Shown here piece by piece: positions 12,371 to 26,239 of a stretch of DNA of 64,000 nucleotides. The position numbers and the translations under genes are program-made. Numbering within the stretch: position 1 is the first letter of the stretch; every line of letters begins with the position of its first letter. Where the stretch lies: NCBI GenBank assembly GCA_963853835.1, contig OY970828.1:59016861-59080860 (forward strand). Direction: 5' to 3'. The notes beneath the pieces were generated by a model that worked only from the letters and a program-made list of their open reading frames with translations, searched no databases and was not told the DNA's origin. Source of the stretch: Calendula officinalis (taxonomy: Eukaryota; Streptophyta; Magnoliopsida; Asterales; Asteraceae).

Positions 12371-12737
12371 CTCCCTTCTTCCCTTCCCTAAATCAAGTCT
12401 ACATTTTTCCGTTAAGTTGTCCCTAAATAATATTTCTCAAACTTAAGGGGGCCATTTAATATAATAATAGGAAAATGATAATACACCCCTGAATTTTAGG
12501 AATATTATTTTTTTAATCAATGTACAAACTTTTTATGCATGTTAGTGACAGTCATTAACAAAACCCATAATAATATTATTGTCAATACTTTCACCACTAA
12601 TTATCTTCTAAAACACTTTCTCTCTCCAATCAAACCTTATATTTTAATCAAAAGTAATACCAAATACCCCACCACTAACTATCTCCTAAAAAGTTGTGCC
12701 CAAGAGAATTTAGAATTTTATTTAGGGACGGAGGGAG
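12371..12737 (+). mobile_element. Stowaway-type MITE (264-bp family), disrupted copy
   Basis: Starts CTCCCTTCTTCCC and ends GGGACGGAGGGAG. The body matches the copies at 24261, 32517 and 59040 but carries about 100 extra bases around 12465-12560. It is the most diverged of the four copies. Confidence 0.75.
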
Positions 12738-14456
12738 TAAATAATAAATAAATAAAATCAATCAATAAAATAAATTTGATGGATAGTTCATGTGATTTAT
12801 TACTTATTATATGTGCAAATCTTTATTTTTTTTGTTATAAAAAGCCAAAACAGTAGTTTAGTTGTTAAAAAAATTAGTGATGGTAAACACTACCAATGTA
12901 ACGAACTATATACACCGAGAATATCTAGTTTAATAAAAAAAAAATAAGACTCATAAAAGTTAGAAGTGTAAAAACAGATTTGAGTACACCATTTTATATT
13001 TTTCTGTCAGCGCATAAATTCTGCAATCAATTTCGTCGATCTTGTTCGTTTCTACAGTTCAATTCGACCCTTACTACAGTTCATCAATCTGCATCCGGCA
13101 TAGAAACAAGAAGATGATCACAGGTGCGTGTATATTTCCATGATAACGATGCTTATTTTGGTTGCATTTCAACTGTTCGATCAAATGCCCATGAGAAGAT
13201 CCATTTTCCCATCACCATAATCAGTTGTTTTTCATTCCCTTGAACTTTTTGTTTCATTTGGCAATACCCTGGTACGTTCAATCTTTACACACAAGTTCTA
13301 CACTCCATTATTACGCTCTAACTAATAACGATAATTACTGTAAACTTTATTGCATATGCCAAAGAAATGAATATTTTGTTTATTTATAGGTATAAGGAAC
13401 ATGAAAGTACCAGGGCTGGGCCGATGCGCAAATTACTTAAAAAAGCTCCAACACTTGTAAATTCTAAAACTATAAACAATAAAATTCTAATTTATATTTA
13501 ATCTCACAAGGTATGAAAACTTATACCTTCGTGAGATTTATTGAATTCTGTAAGTTTTTGTATTTTCTTACATTTTCATAGCCAGATTCATGTTTTGTTT
13601 TTTAATTCTATGTTGCATGTTAAAATATAGGAAAAAATTAAAAAATCGAAAGAAAGAAAACACATGATTTGCAGATTCCTTTAAGCTTCTCTTGAACACC
13701 AAGCCAGATCATTATTTTATATTCATAAACATTAAATAATTACATATTTACATGATTACCTCCTTTAGAAATCGAATGTCGTGAACCAAAAATTGTTAAC
13801 TAAAGTCAAACCTTTAAAATTAAAAATAAGAAGAGATCGTAGAATCACAATTGTATGTAACATTTATCTGTTAAAAATCAATAATCATAATTTATAATCA
13901 ATATGTCAATAACACTATGAAACTAAGAACGAATGTAAAAAGAAATATAAAATAAGTTACCTCTGATTTAGGAGTAGTTAAATCCGTTAACTATTAATTA
14001 TTATCCACCAACAAAAACAAACATGTATTATTAATCATTGAATTGCTTTTTTATTTGTATACTTGTATTGATCAAATGAGTATAAAGATTATTAGGAAAT
14101 TCAATAGAAACTAATACCATTATTGTTAACCATTTGGTAGTACTAAGTTTGATAAAATGAAATTGTACCTTTTCTTTATCATGTGTCCTTGTACTCAAAA
14201 TGCTACTAAAAACGTAGACAACTCCTAATTGTCCTTTAAGATAGAGATATATGTGGACAACAATAATTATGTATATAGATATTTCTTTGCTTCTATAAAG
14301 ATACCAAACTTTATGATACCCATGCTACAACTCACAATATAACACCTAATATTTATATCATTACAATAAATTACCCTCTCCAAATTGATGGAGAAATCAA
14401 CAACAATGTTATTATACAGATTGTTGAACTAATTCTTCATAAATTTTAGGGGTTGA
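12738..14456. other. Intergenic region downstream of the desaturase
   Basis: AT-rich. A pyrimidine-rich stretch at 13010-13130 followed by ATGATCACAG and a GTGCGT donor looks like a 5' leader with a tiny first exon, but no continuing exon could be found. The rest holds no feature I can support. Confidence 0.35.
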
Positions 14457-16417
14457 CTATTTTGACTCATCTGTTTGATAGTATACAACATCCCCTTCAT
14501 CACTCACAAAATGATCCTTTTTCATACTATTTGCAACAAGTCCCAATAAATGAAATGGAAGTGGTAATGATTTCTTAGGTTCTCTGTAATATTTCCCGAG
14601 TACTGGTTTAGCGGCTTCAGTCTACATTATAATAATTTGGAATCGTTAATAACGGCTTAAAATTGTTTAATGAAAAACTATGAATACTTACTGCTTTTAT
14701 TAAGTTATAATGTGGGATTTGAGGGAAAAGATGATGTATGACATGGGTGCCTATGTCATGATGGATGTTATTAATCCATCCATAATCACGATCAAGCGTT
14801 GTTAACCCGCCTCTTAAGTAACTCCATTCCTGTAAACAAATAAAAACGTAACAAATTATTTTAATGAAATTTGAGATTAAAAGTCGGGTTAGTTACAAGT
14901 TACAATGTACAAACCTTTCCACGGTACCATGGAAGTTTGTCTTCATGACCATGGTGATGCAAATACGTTACCAAATCGAGCCATATGACGAAACCCTAGA
15001 TTTAAATGAAAAATTTAGTAAATTTAAAAAAGTGAAAATTTGATATAAATATTTATGGGAAGAAAATTAACTAACTAACTAACCCAATATGGGATGCCAT
15101 AAAGTTTAAGCACTTGTAAAGGACCCATTACAAAGGATAAACCCAGAAGCAGGGCAGCCATGGCTGACCAACAAATTGTTGAGGTGATTACATCTTTTTT
15201 CTCGTTGGGCAGAAATATATCGCTGCCCGGGTGAAAATGAGAGCCTTTCTTTCCAGGACTTCTGCCCCACTGTAATTTGGAACCCAATACAAACATTAGG
15301 AAATTGTGACAATAGTGATATATATTTTTGAATTAAATAATTTGGAAATTTGTATACGGTAAATATAAATCTTCTCATATCATGATTAATGTGGTTGAGA
15401 CTCACCAGATAGAAAGGGTATGCAAGCATAGGGAAAGGCAGAGTGAACCTAAACATCCGAGTAGCCGTGTCTAAACTTCTATAAATCTTCTCAGATAACT
15501 AAAAATATACAAATATTTAAATTTCTATTAATAAAACACGTAAACAAATTGAATCTAATATTATAATAGGGTCAAATTGCATATAGACTTACTGGATGCC
15601 AAGATTCATCATTTTCAACATGCCCATGGTTCTGATGATGAGTTCTATGGCTAATTCTCCTACAATCAGAATTATAATTATAAATTAGAAAATGCAAAAA
15701 AAAACATATTTTAAATATTTAATATTATTTTAAGAAAGAAAATAAAACATACCATCCATGGTAAGGTACAAGAATGGAAGAATGAAGAAGATGGCCAACT
15801 ACACTATTGAGTTTTGCATTGTTGGAAAAGCTTCCATGCCCACTATCCAGTAACAAAAAGATCATAAATTCATAGTTAGAACAATAACAATTAACACAAA
15901 AGGATTAAATCTTTAATATCACATAAAATTAATTCTAAAGATTTGTATACCAATCATGGCCAAGAACAAAGAGAGCCCAAAACATTGTTCCTTGAGCAAA
16001 CCAATACAAAGGCCAAACAACCATATTGTTGAAATAAGCAGCCACCGCCGCCAACCCAAAAACCACCGCCACATCTCTCACCACATAGCTCATGGACCGC
16101 CACGTGTCCTTAACCCAACAATGTTTTGGGATGGCGGCTCGAATATCAGCCAATGTGAAGGGTGGTGGTGCACCTGGGTTGAACCCCTTATTATCTATTT
16201 TAACCTCATTGACACTTTTTTCATCTTCATCTATGAATTGAACACCCACCGGAGCACTCACTTTGAGTGCCGGAAAATTTGGGCGGAGAATCTTTGATGG
16301 GGTTATTTTGATTGAATTGGGGAAGTTAGAAATCGAGATTCTTGAATTTGAATTCGGATTTGTGTAGATCTTAGGAAGTGGTCTTAAACCGCATTGCGAT
16401 AAGACCCAGGTAGCCAT
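14457..16417 (-). CDS. FAD7: Chloroplast omega-3 fatty acid desaturase
   Basis: Eight exons on the minus strand: 16417-15951, 15842-15753, 15659-15593, 15498-15406, 15269-15084, 14995-14915, 14829-14692, 14621-14457. They join in frame to 428 residues, and internal exon sizes (90, 67, 93, 186, 81, 138) are the ones usual for plant FAD7/FAD8 genes. The enzyme inserts the omega-3 double bond, turning 18:2 and 16:2 acyl groups of plastid lipids into 18:3 and 16:3. The three di-iron histidine boxes are HDCGH (154-158), HRTHH (190-194) and HVIHH (357-361). The N-terminus (MATWVLSQCGLRPLP, then Ser/Asn/Lys-rich) fits a plastid transit peptide, which separates it from the ER enzyme FAD3. FAD7 and FAD8 cannot be told apart here. 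All catalytic residues are present; I expect it to be functional. Confidence 0.97.
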
Positions 16418-17640
16418 TAGAGATAAAATTGAAAATAAAAACAGAGTGAATAAAAAAAGAGAGGTCTCTGTTTCTAGAGAGAGAAAGGTGGTGTTATTGA
16501 CAATACCCAGTTGATGAATTAAAAAAAACAGAGGTTTGTCAGTAATGGGTCACTCTTTCTAGAGAGAGAAAGTAAGTGTTTGAGTGTGTGAAGAGAATTG
16601 AAGGTGGTGTTGAGGATGATGAAATTGTGAGGAGATAAAATGCACACGTCCTCTAATGTTTTAGATTCCCCGTACTTTGGTTTTTCTCTGTCTTACTCTA
16701 TGGTTTTCCTTCGATTGCTGTTATATAACATATCATATACACACAGATATATCTGATGGTTCTCTGTTTCTTGCCGCTTTCCGTCCATTAGTCCTGCTTT
16801 TTTCACACTTCCCCTTTCGTTGTTATGGGAAAAAAGGAGAAACGTGATTTTTGTGGTATAAAAGATTAATTAAAAGTAGTTATATGTAACTTTCGGACTA
16901 TCTTCAACTTACATTAATTAATTCGTTAATACATTGTCTTTTCGACAAGGGTATCCGCACAATGCAACCACGGAACTTTTAACCATATTTTGCAGCGATC
17001 AAATATTATTCAGGTACACATTTTGTTGTTGATATATTTTTTGGTTTATATTAACATGATGATGACGAAAATTCCTAAAATTGTGTTATCGGACAAATAA
17101 TTGTTTTGGTCAAAACATCTTATTTTTCATGTATTATAATGAAGTCAAGAAAGAATGTAGAGAGTAAGACCCAAAAGGTGGAAACTTATGGTTGAGCTTA
17201 AAATTCCGGCTTCCCATTGCCGTCCAACGCCACCACTCCTTTCACCGTCCATTCTTGTACGGCATACTTTGGATATCAAAGTGATGACCAAATAAACACC
17301 AATTATGATACAACATAAGCAACTTAATAGAAACGGTTTAACTTCCAAAATTTGAATGTCTATGTTACATAAACACACTTGTACTTGTATCTAACACTTG
17401 GACCACACTATTAAACCTTGACACAAACTACCCAACGACTTCTTTCATCTATCATTTTCGTGAGTCCGTGTTTAACAAAACCAAAAGAACAAAAGCTACA
17501 TGAATCGACCAAACTTTCTATAAATTAAACAAGCAATACACAGAAAATGCAAGTTTTGGTGATATCAATGTCCTTTTATCAGATTATTAGGCAATAAAAA
17601 GATTGGAGATGAAATTGAGCATACACCAATCAATTAGTTT
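16418..17640. other. Upstream region of the desaturase gene
   Basis: Leader and promoter side of the minus-strand desaturase. A TCTAGAGAGAGAAAG motif occurs twice (about 16473 and 16557), each in a CT/GA-rich run, as is common in plant leaders. From 16.8 kb on nothing recognisable is seen. Confidence 0.45.
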
Positions 17641-17644
17641 AAAT

Positions 17645-19144
17645 TGACACCATTTTGGATTCACCATTTGCTTCGCAACCTCGCCTGCCAATGATGCAAA
17701 GTTCTCGGGCCCACTTGCTAGTTTTCTTTAGTTTATGTTATAAATATTATTAATAACATCGAATTATTAATCTATATATAAGAAATTGGAAAAGAAATGA
17801 AGAATTCATAAGTAAAAATGAGTGGATTAACAAACAATCAATTTCTCAAATCTGCAATTACCACCACCACCATAGGGCCATAGGCACTGAGATAATGAAT
17901 ACTAGATAATTTATTAGCTACAAGTGGGATTAGTGATGCTTTAGGTTTGCATAATTACTCAAGAAACTTACTCCAACATCAATTTAATATTAATAATATG
18001 ACATTTGATTAAAAATTCATATTAAGGATTCCATTTATAAGGTGTGGTGTAGTTACCTCAAGTTTCATTTGGCGCTCGAGAAGTTTGTCTTTTGCTTCAA
18101 GAACTACAGCTGCTGTATCCTAAATTATCAACATTAAACACAGTTATATAATAATAAACGAATTTTAAGTGAAAAAATATTTCACCAAGTTAAATTACCC
18201 CTGTTCCAGTTTTCGATATTTGGCCTTGATTTCGTCTGCTGTTCTAGCTTTTGGTTCAGACACACCTCTAAATAATTTCTCTCTTTCTGTTTTCTCGTCT
18301 ATATGGAACAAATATGTACTGTACTTTATGTAAAAACAGAATAAATTTCTCTAAGAACTTTCACATTAAGATATAATTCAATAGTCACAGGATATTTTAA
18401 ATCATTATGATGAGTTAGCATCATTATTTAGATCTTTTGTTTGCAAAAGGTGAAAAGGTGATACAATTAGCAATGCTTTCTAAACCTATTACTAATAAGG
18501 CTAAAAATCAAATTTATATAACCTAACTGTCTAAACACATTAATCCCTCATATAATATACAAAACTAGGAATTTATTGTAATTTTTGGGTTTGCAGTTCC
18601 CATTTTTCACATATCAACTTTCCATCTTTCCACAAGGTATATAAACAATTTCAGTGTACTGCAATGCACAACAATCATCATTCAACTTGCACATATTTAC
18701 AGTGATGTGATTGCAGTGGTTATGATAGCAAAATGTAAACCACCTAATTAATGACACGAAGTTCCTAATTTACCACAATTTTTGCATTTTCCTAATGTTA
18801 TTTCCTCCTAAACCCTTGGATTCTTCACTCTTAGTTCATGTGCATATGTGATGTTTGTGTACGAATTGTGAATAACGAGCCCGAATTTTAATTTTAACTT
18901 CTTAAAGAGCTGCTGTGTTCCAGAACCTTGTTGTTCCTTGGTAACGAAACAAATTGTAACAATATACAGCTCCATAAACAGAAATAGACACTAAATCTAG
19001 AGCTGATCATAGACAACGTGGAGCTGAATTATCCAATTGCTGAATATATAAAAATTCAATTGTAAGGCGTATAAAATCTAGGGCGAAAATGACCTCAGGT
19101 GGAGAAGATTGTTGGGGAGTTCTGTAAAATAATTTTGCCAACAT
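17645..19144 (-). pseudogene. Remnant of a tomosyn/Lgl-like gene (C-terminal R-SNARE-like exons, possible first exon)
   Basis: Three minus-strand blocks read like the end of plant tomosyn-type proteins (WD40 scaffold plus C-terminal R-SNARE-like coil, a regulator of vesicle fusion). Block 18299-18201 gives EKTEREKLFRGVSEPKAR then TADEIKAKYRKLEQ; block 18120-18057 gives DTAAVVLEAKDKLLERQMK; block about 17730-17645 gives LASGPENFASLAGEVAKQM then NPKWCQF. The piece between the last two blocks that normally holds RISRRTEELQ is missing and the usual KWW end is KWC, followed by read-through. An ATG at 19144-19142 opens MLAKLFYRTPQQSSPPE, similar to tomosyn starts, but the WD40 repeats that should follow are absent. 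I infer a gene that lost its large middle and decayed. The C-terminal assignment is fairly firm; the first exon is tentative. Confidence 0.55.
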
Positions 19145-20838
19145 AACGCGAGATTTGAAACTTGACGATCTCCATCGTTCCTATTGCTTTCTTCAATTTT
19201 TAACTTTAAATGGCGTCTTGCGTGTTGTTAGAGATGGATGGATGGCTTTGATCATACTATCCCCCAGCAACCCAACCCAATCCTATATTTTTAATAAAAA
19301 ATAGTTTCTCTCACTTTCACTTACAACTCAATCCAACTTAATTTTTCACACACATTAACAATCCAATCCAATCCAATCTAAACCAAACTACGAATAAGAA
19401 ATTATATATTATTATTAAAATAATAAAAAGTACACAATTTGAGTGACCCAAGGTAGTGACCCTTCCCTAATTTTGGTCATCTCCCACAACCTAGGTCATC
19501 ACTTTTTGGTGACCCTCTTCTCTTTTTATTATTATTTTATTGAGTGACCTAACCCAAACTTATACCAATGGGAGTGGTTTTAGTGGAAAGTAGTTGGAGA
19601 CTGTATTGCGTCACAGGGAATAATCGTGAAAAGGGGCGGGACCATCTCAGATTGGGCCTTGGCCTTTGACATAATCTTTTTGTTCTGCTCCGCATCTTCT
19701 ATTATAAACTAGATTATTATGTCAGAGGTTTGAACCGAATTGATAGGATTGAAAACTATTAAGGTTGAAAATTGGAAACCGAAATAAAATCGATTATACA
19801 TAATCAGTTCGGTTTCAGTTTTCGGTCCTGGAACCAATTTGAACCCATAAACTGGAGCAGTTAAAAGCAATTATTAAATTAACAAAAAATCATCAATAAC
19901 AAAAATCCCAGAACCAATCTGCACTTCTCCATAAATCATCATTAACAAAATGTTCAAATGAAAATTCTCAAAACTCAATATAAACAGTTAACAAACAATG
20001 GAAAACACCATATGATTTCTTAAGTTTTTTTTTTACAAAATGATAATAGAAGTAACAAAATAAGTACAACCATAAATCATCACTCCTTGTGTGTCTCTCA
20101 TTTTTCATCTCCCTTGGTTTTACGAATCATCTCTTCAATTTTTATATAAAAACCAAAAAATATACAAACTTAATACTACGTATATAGATTTTATAAAATC
20201 CTCCAATAATATGCTGTTAATCATTACCTTTGCCTATGTCATCATCATAGCCGAAGTTTCGTTCTTGTGTGTATCCGCTTTATTAATAATTGAATAAAAG
20301 AGGCATTTTCCGTACCTTTCTTTAACTCCAACCTCTATTGTTATGGTTAATTCTTCAAAGTAATTACAACCATCGAACACAACTGATGTGCCAGTGGGAC
20401 TAGTCTAAGACTAGTGCTAACCGTAACATAATCAATGTTTTTAGTTTTTGTCAAAACAGTGGTCAGTGACATTTTAACTAACATACTTATGCCAATAATA
20501 TCCATTCAATTAAGTTTTTTTGGGACCTACAATTATAAAATATACTCCTTAGTTCCCATACGTCTCTTCTCTTCGGCTAGAGGAATGGAAAACTGACGCC
20601 AAAGAACCGAGGCGTCGTGCCAACTGTTTGGAACAACCAACAACCGTTGATTTCCTTACCGACGGAATGTTGGCACCCATATAAGACACTGAAGATAACT
20701 TGACCTTGAACAATTATCATATTTGATTACATGAAAATTTGTGTTGGTACTAGTTACTACTAGATCTTCATAATTTATCATATCATCCATAAAATGACAG
20801 ACATGTAAAATATATATATTTTTTAATAATTTTATACT
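19145..20838. other. Intergenic region with transposon debris
   Basis: CCAACCC-rich and GTGACC-rich patches (19260-19560) and a patch of CGGTTT/AACCGA words (19735-19860) look like old MITE pieces. No gene seen. Confidence 0.4.
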
Positions 20839-20843
20839 CTAAT

Positions 20844-21433
20844 TGTTGGAACTTGTAAATTGTTTCTTCTCACATTGCTCAAAGTATGAAACATTTGTAT
20901 ATTTATAAAGCCTTTCTCACCCATAACTAGCAAATCATTGACTTGGGCTTTGTGGTGGGTTTATGCTTGTTTGGGCTTATAATATATATACTTTACATAT
21001 ATATTAAATGGTCAAAAGATGGCCTTGGACCTTGGGGCTCTTGGGCTGTAAATGAATTTCGGATATAAGTTTTTAGCTCTAACGCGATTTTCTTTTTGGC
21101 CTTTTTTGGCCAGATACATTGTTTCCATTGGACGTTTTCTGTTGGCCGTTATACACGAACAGACATGACGAAATTGAAGAGATGCGTTGGTTGATTCGCA
21201 CCCCTTCAATCACTATAAATACCGAACCCAATTCCATCACAAAGGCGAATCTTCAGATTCATTAGATTCTTGTTTTTAAAACTTGAATTGATTGTTATAT
21301 CCTCAAAACAGTCGTACCAATTCGGGCGAAATTCTGTTTTAGGACACTGCAATTCGCAGGCCTCAATCAAAATTGTTGTAATCGAATGATTTCTGAATTT
21401 GTATATATTATTACGATTATATTTTTCCTAACA
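20844..21433 (+). repeat. 5' LTR of the nested copia element
   Basis: 590 bp, TG to CA, with a TATA-like CTATAAATA near 21210. It aligns along its whole length with 28371-28961. The usual primer binding site TGGTATCAGAG is not present after it, so the leader seems deleted. Confidence 0.9.
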
Positions 21434-23741
21434 ATCTAAAACAGAATTTTCAAAATAGATCAAACGATTCTGAAACCACATGTTGAAAAACCAGAAAAAT
21501 TTAAAGGATCTGATTTTCGTCGTTGGCAACAAAAGATGTTATTTTACCTAACATCGTTGCATGTATCTTCTGGTCTTACAGATTATGAACCAACATATCC
21601 GTATGAAGATGGACAGAATGTTCCTACAGAGGCAGAAACAGCAGCATATGAAAGAGCTGTGTCTCTCTGGAATCATAGTGAATATAATTGCAGAAATTAT
21701 ATTCTGAATGCCCTGGATGATTCCATGTATGATATCTATTCGACCTTTGCAACTGCAAGGGAGATTTGGGAATCATTAGAAAAGAAATACAGGACTGAAG
21801 TTGCATGTTCTAAGAAATTTGTTGTTGGAAAATTTCTAAACTATAAAATGAATGATGCAAAACCTGTTGTAAAACAAGTGGAAGAACTCCAAATCATAGT
21901 CCACGAATTAGAAGTGGAAGGTATGGGTATAAACTCTAACTTTCTTGTTGGTTCTATTATTGAAAAGTTACCCTAATCCTGGAAAAATTTTAAATTATAT
22001 CTTAAACACTTGACTGACGATATGAGTTTTGAGCAACTTGTTCTTAAAATTCGTGTCGAGGAAGATAACAAGATGCATGAAAAGGCTGAAACAAATGCAA
22101 TAGAACCAAACGCAAATATGGTTGGAGAAAGCTCTTCCAAACCATACAATAAACGCAAGAATGGTGGAGATTCTGAAAAGAATAATTACAAGGCTGGAAA
22201 GAAAGATTACCACCAACAAAAAAAGAAGTTCAACCAACAAAAGAAGAACAACTTCAAGAAAGTCACTCAATGTTGGGTTTGTGGGAAACCTGGGCACAAA
22301 GCCAAGGATTGTCATACCTTCGGGACATAAACCAATAGGTCATAAGTGGATCTTTAAGAAGAAACTAAGACCTGATGGTACCATAAAGAAGTATAAGGCT
22401 CGGTTAGTAGCCAAAGGATACCGTCAAAAGGAAGGACAAGATTTCTTTGATACTTATTCACCGGTTACAAGAATAACCTCTATAAGAACATTAATGGCTA
22501 TAGCAGCAATTCACAACTTAATTATACATCAAATGGATGTAAAGACTGCTTTCTTAAATGGTGAATTAGACGAAGAAATCTATATGCAACAACCTGAGGG
22601 ATTTGTTGTCAAAGGTCAAGAGCAAAAGGAATGTAAATTGATTAAATCTCTTTACGGCCTTAAACAAGCTCCAAAACAATGGCATGAAAAGTTTGATAAT
22701 ACTCTCTTATCAAACGGCTTTCACATAAATGAATGTGATAAATGTGTTTATGTTAAACAAACCAAAAACGCATTTGTCATTATTTGTTTATATGTGGATG
22801 ATATGTTGATTATGGGTACAATTATGGATGTCATTAATCAAACCAACAAAATGCTTCATTCTTCATTTGATATGAAAGACATGGGAGTAGCTGATGTCAT
22901 TCTTGGCATTAGAATTCAAAGAAATTCTAATGGATACATCCTTACTCAATCTCATTACATTGAGAAGACCCTAAAGAAATTTGGGCACTATAATGGTAGA
23001 TCAGTAGTAACTCCATTCGATCCTAAGGTTCAACTAAAGAAGAACAAAGGACAAAGTATATCACAATTACAATATACACAAGTTCTAGGAAGTCTTATGT
23101 ATATAATGAACTGTACACGTCCAGATTTGGCATATAGTGTAAGTCGAATCAGTCGATACTCACATAACCCTGGAAGAGATCATTGGGATGCACTAGTAAG
23201 AGTGCTTCAATATCTTAAGCACACAATGGATTATGGGTTACATTACACTATGTATCCTACTGTATTCGAAGGATTTTGTGATGCCAATTGGATTTCCAAT
23301 CATAATGAAGGCAAGTCCACAGGTGGCTATGTATTTACACTTGGAGGAGCTGCCGTTTCATGGAAATCATCTAAGCAAACTGTGAATACCAGATCAACTA
23401 TGGAAGCATAATTTGTAGCCTTAGATAAAGCTGCTGAAGAAGCTGAATGGCTTAGAAGCTTTCTATAGGGTATTCCATTGTGGCCAAAACCAGTGACTGT
23501 TGTACGCATACATTGTGACAGTATGGTTGCTCTTACAAGAGCAAAGAATCAAATATATAACGGCAAGTCAAGACATATAAGACGTCGCCACAATACAATA
23601 AAAGACTTGTTGAAAAATGGAATTATCTCCATCGACTACGTAAAGTCAAAGGAAAATATAGATGATCCTTTGACAAAAGGCCTTTGTAGAGAACAAGTCA
23701 TATTTACATCGAGGGGTATGGGCTTAAAGCCAACACAATAG
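21434..23741 (+). pseudogene. Copia gag fused by deletion to reverse transcriptase and RNase H
   Basis: Gag begins with the FKGSDFRRWQQKM block and runs to a zinc knuckle (CWVCGKPGHKAKDC, about 22271-22312), with a premature stop at 21974-21976. At about 22320 the sequence jumps straight into reverse transcriptase (GHKWIFKKKLRPDGTIKKYK) in another frame: protease, pre-integrase finger and integrase are all missing. RT keeps MDVKTAFLNG, SLYGLKQAPKQW and YVDDM. RNase H follows with CDANW, then in-frame stops near 23410 and 23467, and KENIDDPLTKGL at the end. The product cannot support its own transposition; it may have been moved in trans by an intact relative, or deleted after insertion. Which of the two cannot be told from this copy. 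Confidence 0.92.
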
Positions 23742-24239
23742 TAACTACTCGACGAAAACCTAACCTAGCAAAATTGGAGATCCCATGGTCTAGGTTCAAT
23801 AAGAAAACTAGTTGGGTAAAACTCAATAGTACTAACAAACAGGTACGCCCAATCCTATGATGAATTTAGTGTGTTTTTCCGTTGATGATTAAGGGATGAA
23901 TTTTAAATATTAATAATGTTAATAGCTTTTTTCAGTGGAATACTATGGAATATTCTTGATTAGCATTACCTATGCGAGATTGATGTGTGGTCGCATCTTT
24001 GGGAACCAGATGGCTAAGTTCTCTAAAATTCTCATGAATAAGGATATGTTCACGACCGAAATGAACACAACGGTAAGAATCTGTTATTACAACAATGTGA
24101 TATGTGTGATACTTATTGTCTCGATTTACTACACAACATGGCTAGTTCAAGACTTATGTCCACTATCCATAAAGTAGATCCGATAAGTATTCACTAGGAT
24201 AGGTTCAAGTCCAAAAGACACCTAATCTGATGCATGTCA
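23742..24239 (+). other. 3' untranslated region of the copia element
   Basis: Non-coding continuation between the RNase H stop and the nested MITE. No domain is visible. It should continue at 28271 up to the 3' LTR. Confidence 0.6.
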
Positions 24240-24260
24240 TACTTCCTCCGATTTAAAATA

Positions 24261-24524
24261 CTCCCTCCGTCCCTTAATAAAGTTCCCATTTCACCTTCAT
24301 ATTTTGTCCCTAAATAAAGTTATCATTTCTCAAACTTAAGGGACCCACTTAATATAATAATATTATTACCAATACTTTCACCACTAACTATCTCTTAAAA
24401 CACTTTCTCTCTCCAATCAAAACTTATATTTTATTCAAAAGTAATACCAAATACCCCACCACTAACCATCTCCTAAAATGTTGTGCCCAACACAAATGGG
24501 AACTTTATTTAGGGACGGAGGGAG
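24261..24524 (+). mobile_element. Stowaway-type MITE, 264 bp
   Basis: CTCCCTCCGTCCC to GGGACGGAGGGAG with TA duplications (24259-24260 and 24525-24526). Same family and same length as 32517-32780 and 59040-59303. Confidence 0.92.
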
Positions 24525-26239
24525 TAAGTGATATGTAACGACCCGAAATTCGTAAGTAAATAAATTGTGCAAAAATATGATAAATAAGGATAAATCGTTT
24601 AAAGAACGTAGGAATTGGTTTCATGTCATTTGGACACCGTACGAGAAAGTTATGGGCGAAACCGGGTCGAGATAATAACCGAAAAGTGCAGCCTGCTGAA
24701 GCTGCAGAGTTCACGGCGTGAACTTGAGTTCACGGTCGTGAACTCAATTCAGGGATTTGTGATTTCTGGCGATCGAAGTTCACGTTCAGGTAGCGATCGG
24801 GAATTGTTCACGGAGCGCAAAGTTCACGACCGTGAACTAGTTCACGGCATGAACTTGGGTCGACAGCAATAAATCAGGAAAAAGCTAGGGTTTTCTCATT
24901 TTCCACTCCTCCACTTGCAGCCGAGATTAGAGAAGAAGGAGGCGATTTTGGTGTTTTTGGGTTTAAATCTACACCATCTTTGAGGGTCTATGCATCTAAG
25001 CTAAGATCTAAGGTATATTTCATCTCCTAACTAGTTTATGAACTTGTATTGGGAAAAATTGTGATTATGGTGTTGGTATGTGGAAGATCTTGTTAAGGGT
25101 GTTTATGGAGAGTCTAAAACACCCATAGGTAGTATATGGATCATGTGTTCAAGTTGGATTTATGATTTGTTGGTGAAATCATGAACTAGGGTTTATGGAT
25201 TTCCACCAAGCTTATGAGCTTGGTGGTTGGGGTTGAGTATGATGATGTTAGATGATGTCAAGTTATGGATGATAACTAGAAATATGATGATTATGTTGAT
25301 AGGTTGCAAGAACCTAAGAGTTGAAGTTATTCCATAGGCGGGAAGCAAGGATTCGGGTTAACAAACGCGATCTGGAAAGCATTGCTAAGGTGAGTACATG
25401 AGACTTTTAAACTGGGTACATAGCAAATAGTTTTGATAATACATATGATAATTTATGGGTCTTTATTAATAAAAATTTGATAAAGATAGTGACTGAAAAT
25501 GTATGAGAGTATGTAGGGTGTGATACTAGAATATGTCTAGTATGATGGACGAATTTGAGGGTAAATATGATTGATGATATTGGAAGTAGTATGATAAACT
25601 AAGTAATAATGGAATCTTTATTAATGAACCATAATAATAAAGACAAAGAGTAAAAGAATGCATATTGAGTCTTTATTAATAAATATGTATTAGTAAAGCA
25701 ATTGAAGATGATTTTGTAGTAATGAGTATCTATTGGTAAGACTTACTAATAAAAGTAAAGAACGAATATATATGAAAATGATTATGAAGTGACTAGTAAT
25801 AATTATGTATTATAGTCAATGAAAAGATAAAAGTGTTATAATGTCGATGAATAAGAAATATATCTTATGAAATAAGCAAGTATAGACCTTCTAGGGTCAT
25901 AGAGGTAGAAGTAAACGTGGGTTGCTCATGATCGGGTCCGTGGGACCATACAGATACGCTCATACTATGTTGAACTAGTTATATGTAGTTATGATTGAAT
26001 AACTAACTTGTTTGATGATTTATGTGATAGCCGAAAGCTTTGATTGAAATAACTGTTGAGTTATGGTAAGTATGAGATGACGTGATGATGCGGGGGACCC
26101 CGGTCATGAGGTGTGGAATGAGAGGCAGTTGGGTGGATTCCCATCGACTCATCCACGTTAGGAGTCTTGCTAACTGGACGTATTCCGGCGAGTAAGGCAT
26201 ATATCGGTAAATTGGGCGAATCCCTCTTGCCGGTATCTT

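Noticed and set aside
13010..13450. Leader-like sequence with ATGATCACAG and a GT donor
   Set aside because: No downstream exon continues a frame; this could be chance or a relic.
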